DNA of 60,450 nucleotides, from assembly GCA_017305835.1 (NCBI GenBank), contig JAFKJY010000061.1:1-60450 (forward strand), in the 5' to 3' direction. Shown here one piece after another: positions 60,312 through 60,450 of the stretch (within the stretch, counting starts at the first letter, position 1; each line of letters opens with the position of its first letter). The stretch is from Hyphomicrobiales bacterium (GTDB lineage: Bacteria; Pseudomonadota; Alphaproteobacteria; Rhizobiales; Rhizobiaceae). The position numbers and the translations under genes are program-made. A model generated the notes under the pieces. The model did not search any database. It was not told the DNA's origin and was given only the letters and a program-made list of their open reading frames with translations.

Positions 60312-60450
60312 TTAGTTTTGAGAGCGGTTCTTGAAGCGCCAGGATTCGTTGCCGGTCTCGATGATCTCGCAGTGGTGTGTGAGGCGGTCGAGCAGTGCCG
60401 TGGTCATCTTGGCGTCGCCGAAGACGGCTGGCCACTCGCCGAAGGCGAGG
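60312..60450 (-). CDS. istB: IS21 helper ATPase IstB, C-terminal fragment
   Basis: The visible 45 residues read [34 protein letters not shown] and [11 protein letters not shown], which is the characteristic IstB C-terminus (the [14 protein letters not shown] region of the AAA+ lid). IstB is the ATP-dependent helper of the IS21 transposase. The gene is cut by the window edge, not necessarily by mutation. The stop codon is at 60312-60314 on the minus strand. Confidence 0.85.
   Translation of the reverse strand, partial: LAFGEWPAVFGDAKMTTALLDRLTHHCEIIETGNESWRFKNRSQN

Larger units (their letters stand above)
60173..60450 (-). mobile_element. IS21-family element, terminal part
   Basis: The identified IstB coding end (60312-60450) is preceded on its outer side by direct repeats GGGACCC (60192-60198 and 60216-60222) in a region that also has CCCC-TTTT-GGGG (60220-60231). 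IS21 ends carry such repeated transposase-binding sites. TGTCAATC at 60173 is my best guess for the terminal TG. The element continues past the right edge of the window, so its completeness is unknown. Confidence 0.5.

Noticed and set aside
22050..60450. A complete composite transposon bounded by the two resolvase sequences
   Set aside because: The left copy is a degraded fragment with no visible terminal repeats or transposase, so a single mobile unit cannot be supported.

Overview
The window looks like chromosome or megaplasmid sequence from a GC-rich alphaproteobacterium, most likely in the Hyphomicrobiales (a Mesorhizobium/Aminobacter-type soil or plant-associated bacterium). This is an inference from the high GC content, the tightly packed operons with ATGA or GTGA stop/start overlaps, the density of solute importers (five ABC systems and one TRAP system in 60 kb), and the IS21-type and Tn3-type resolvase fragments. 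I saw no rRNA, tRNA or CRISPR array.

Layout, left to right. (1) 1-8.9 kb: the start of an ALDH7-type aldehyde dehydrogenase, an ornithine-cyclodeaminase-family enzyme, and an operon with a polyamine-type ABC importer, a class III CoA-transferase, a divergent BKACE-family enzyme and an FAD amine oxidase. (2) 9.0-22.0 kb: an IclR regulator, an M20 peptidase, a creatininase-family enzyme, an M29/NicX-like enzyme, a cysteine hydrolase, a complete Dpp-type peptide ABC importer and a three-subunit FAD/[2Fe-2S] dehydrogenase of the D-hydroxyproline/octopine dehydrogenase type. (3) 22.05-27.5 kb: a broken resolvase, a TetR regulator and an RND efflux adaptor and pump with no outer-membrane channel. 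(4) 27.5-37.6 kb: a hydroxyquinol-pathway cluster with a LysR regulator, an internally deleted and an intact hydroxyquinol 1,2-dioxygenase, maleylacetate reductase, a Liv-type ABC importer and a TfdB-like flavin monooxygenase. (5) 37.8-44.5 kb: a GntR regulator facing an FAH-family hydrolase, an SDR, a TRAP transporter, an EthD-like protein and an epimerase/dehydrogenase. (6) 44.5-59.3 kb: a divergent cluster built around a RuBisCO-like protein (RLP). (7) 59.3-60.45 kb: an intact resolvase, a possible res site and the end of an IS21-family element.

The most interesting part is region 6. The minus-strand arm encodes purine nucleoside phosphorylase, a transketolase split into two proteins, an RLP and a SorC-type regulator. 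The plus-strand arm encodes an MtnA-family aldose-1-phosphate isomerase, a BisC-type molybdoenzyme, two cytoplasmic formylglycine sulfatases and an ABC importer. Phosphorylase, sugar-1-phosphate isomerase and RuBisCO-fold protein repeat the logic of methionine salvage, the MTA-isoprenoid shunt and the archaeal pentose-bisphosphate nucleoside pathway. The added split transketolase, sulfoxide/N-oxide-type reductase, sulfatases and importer match no pathway I know. I infer a dedicated route for importing and dismantling a modified (oxidised and/or sulfated) nucleoside. A perfect inverted repeat between the two arms is a candidate operator for the SorC regulator.

Regions 1, 2, 4 and 5 each pair an importer with catabolic enzymes, so the window is best read as a row of exchangeable catabolic modules. 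Resolvase debris at 22.05 kb and an intact related resolvase at 59.3 kb, in opposite orientation, suggest that modules have been gained by recombination.
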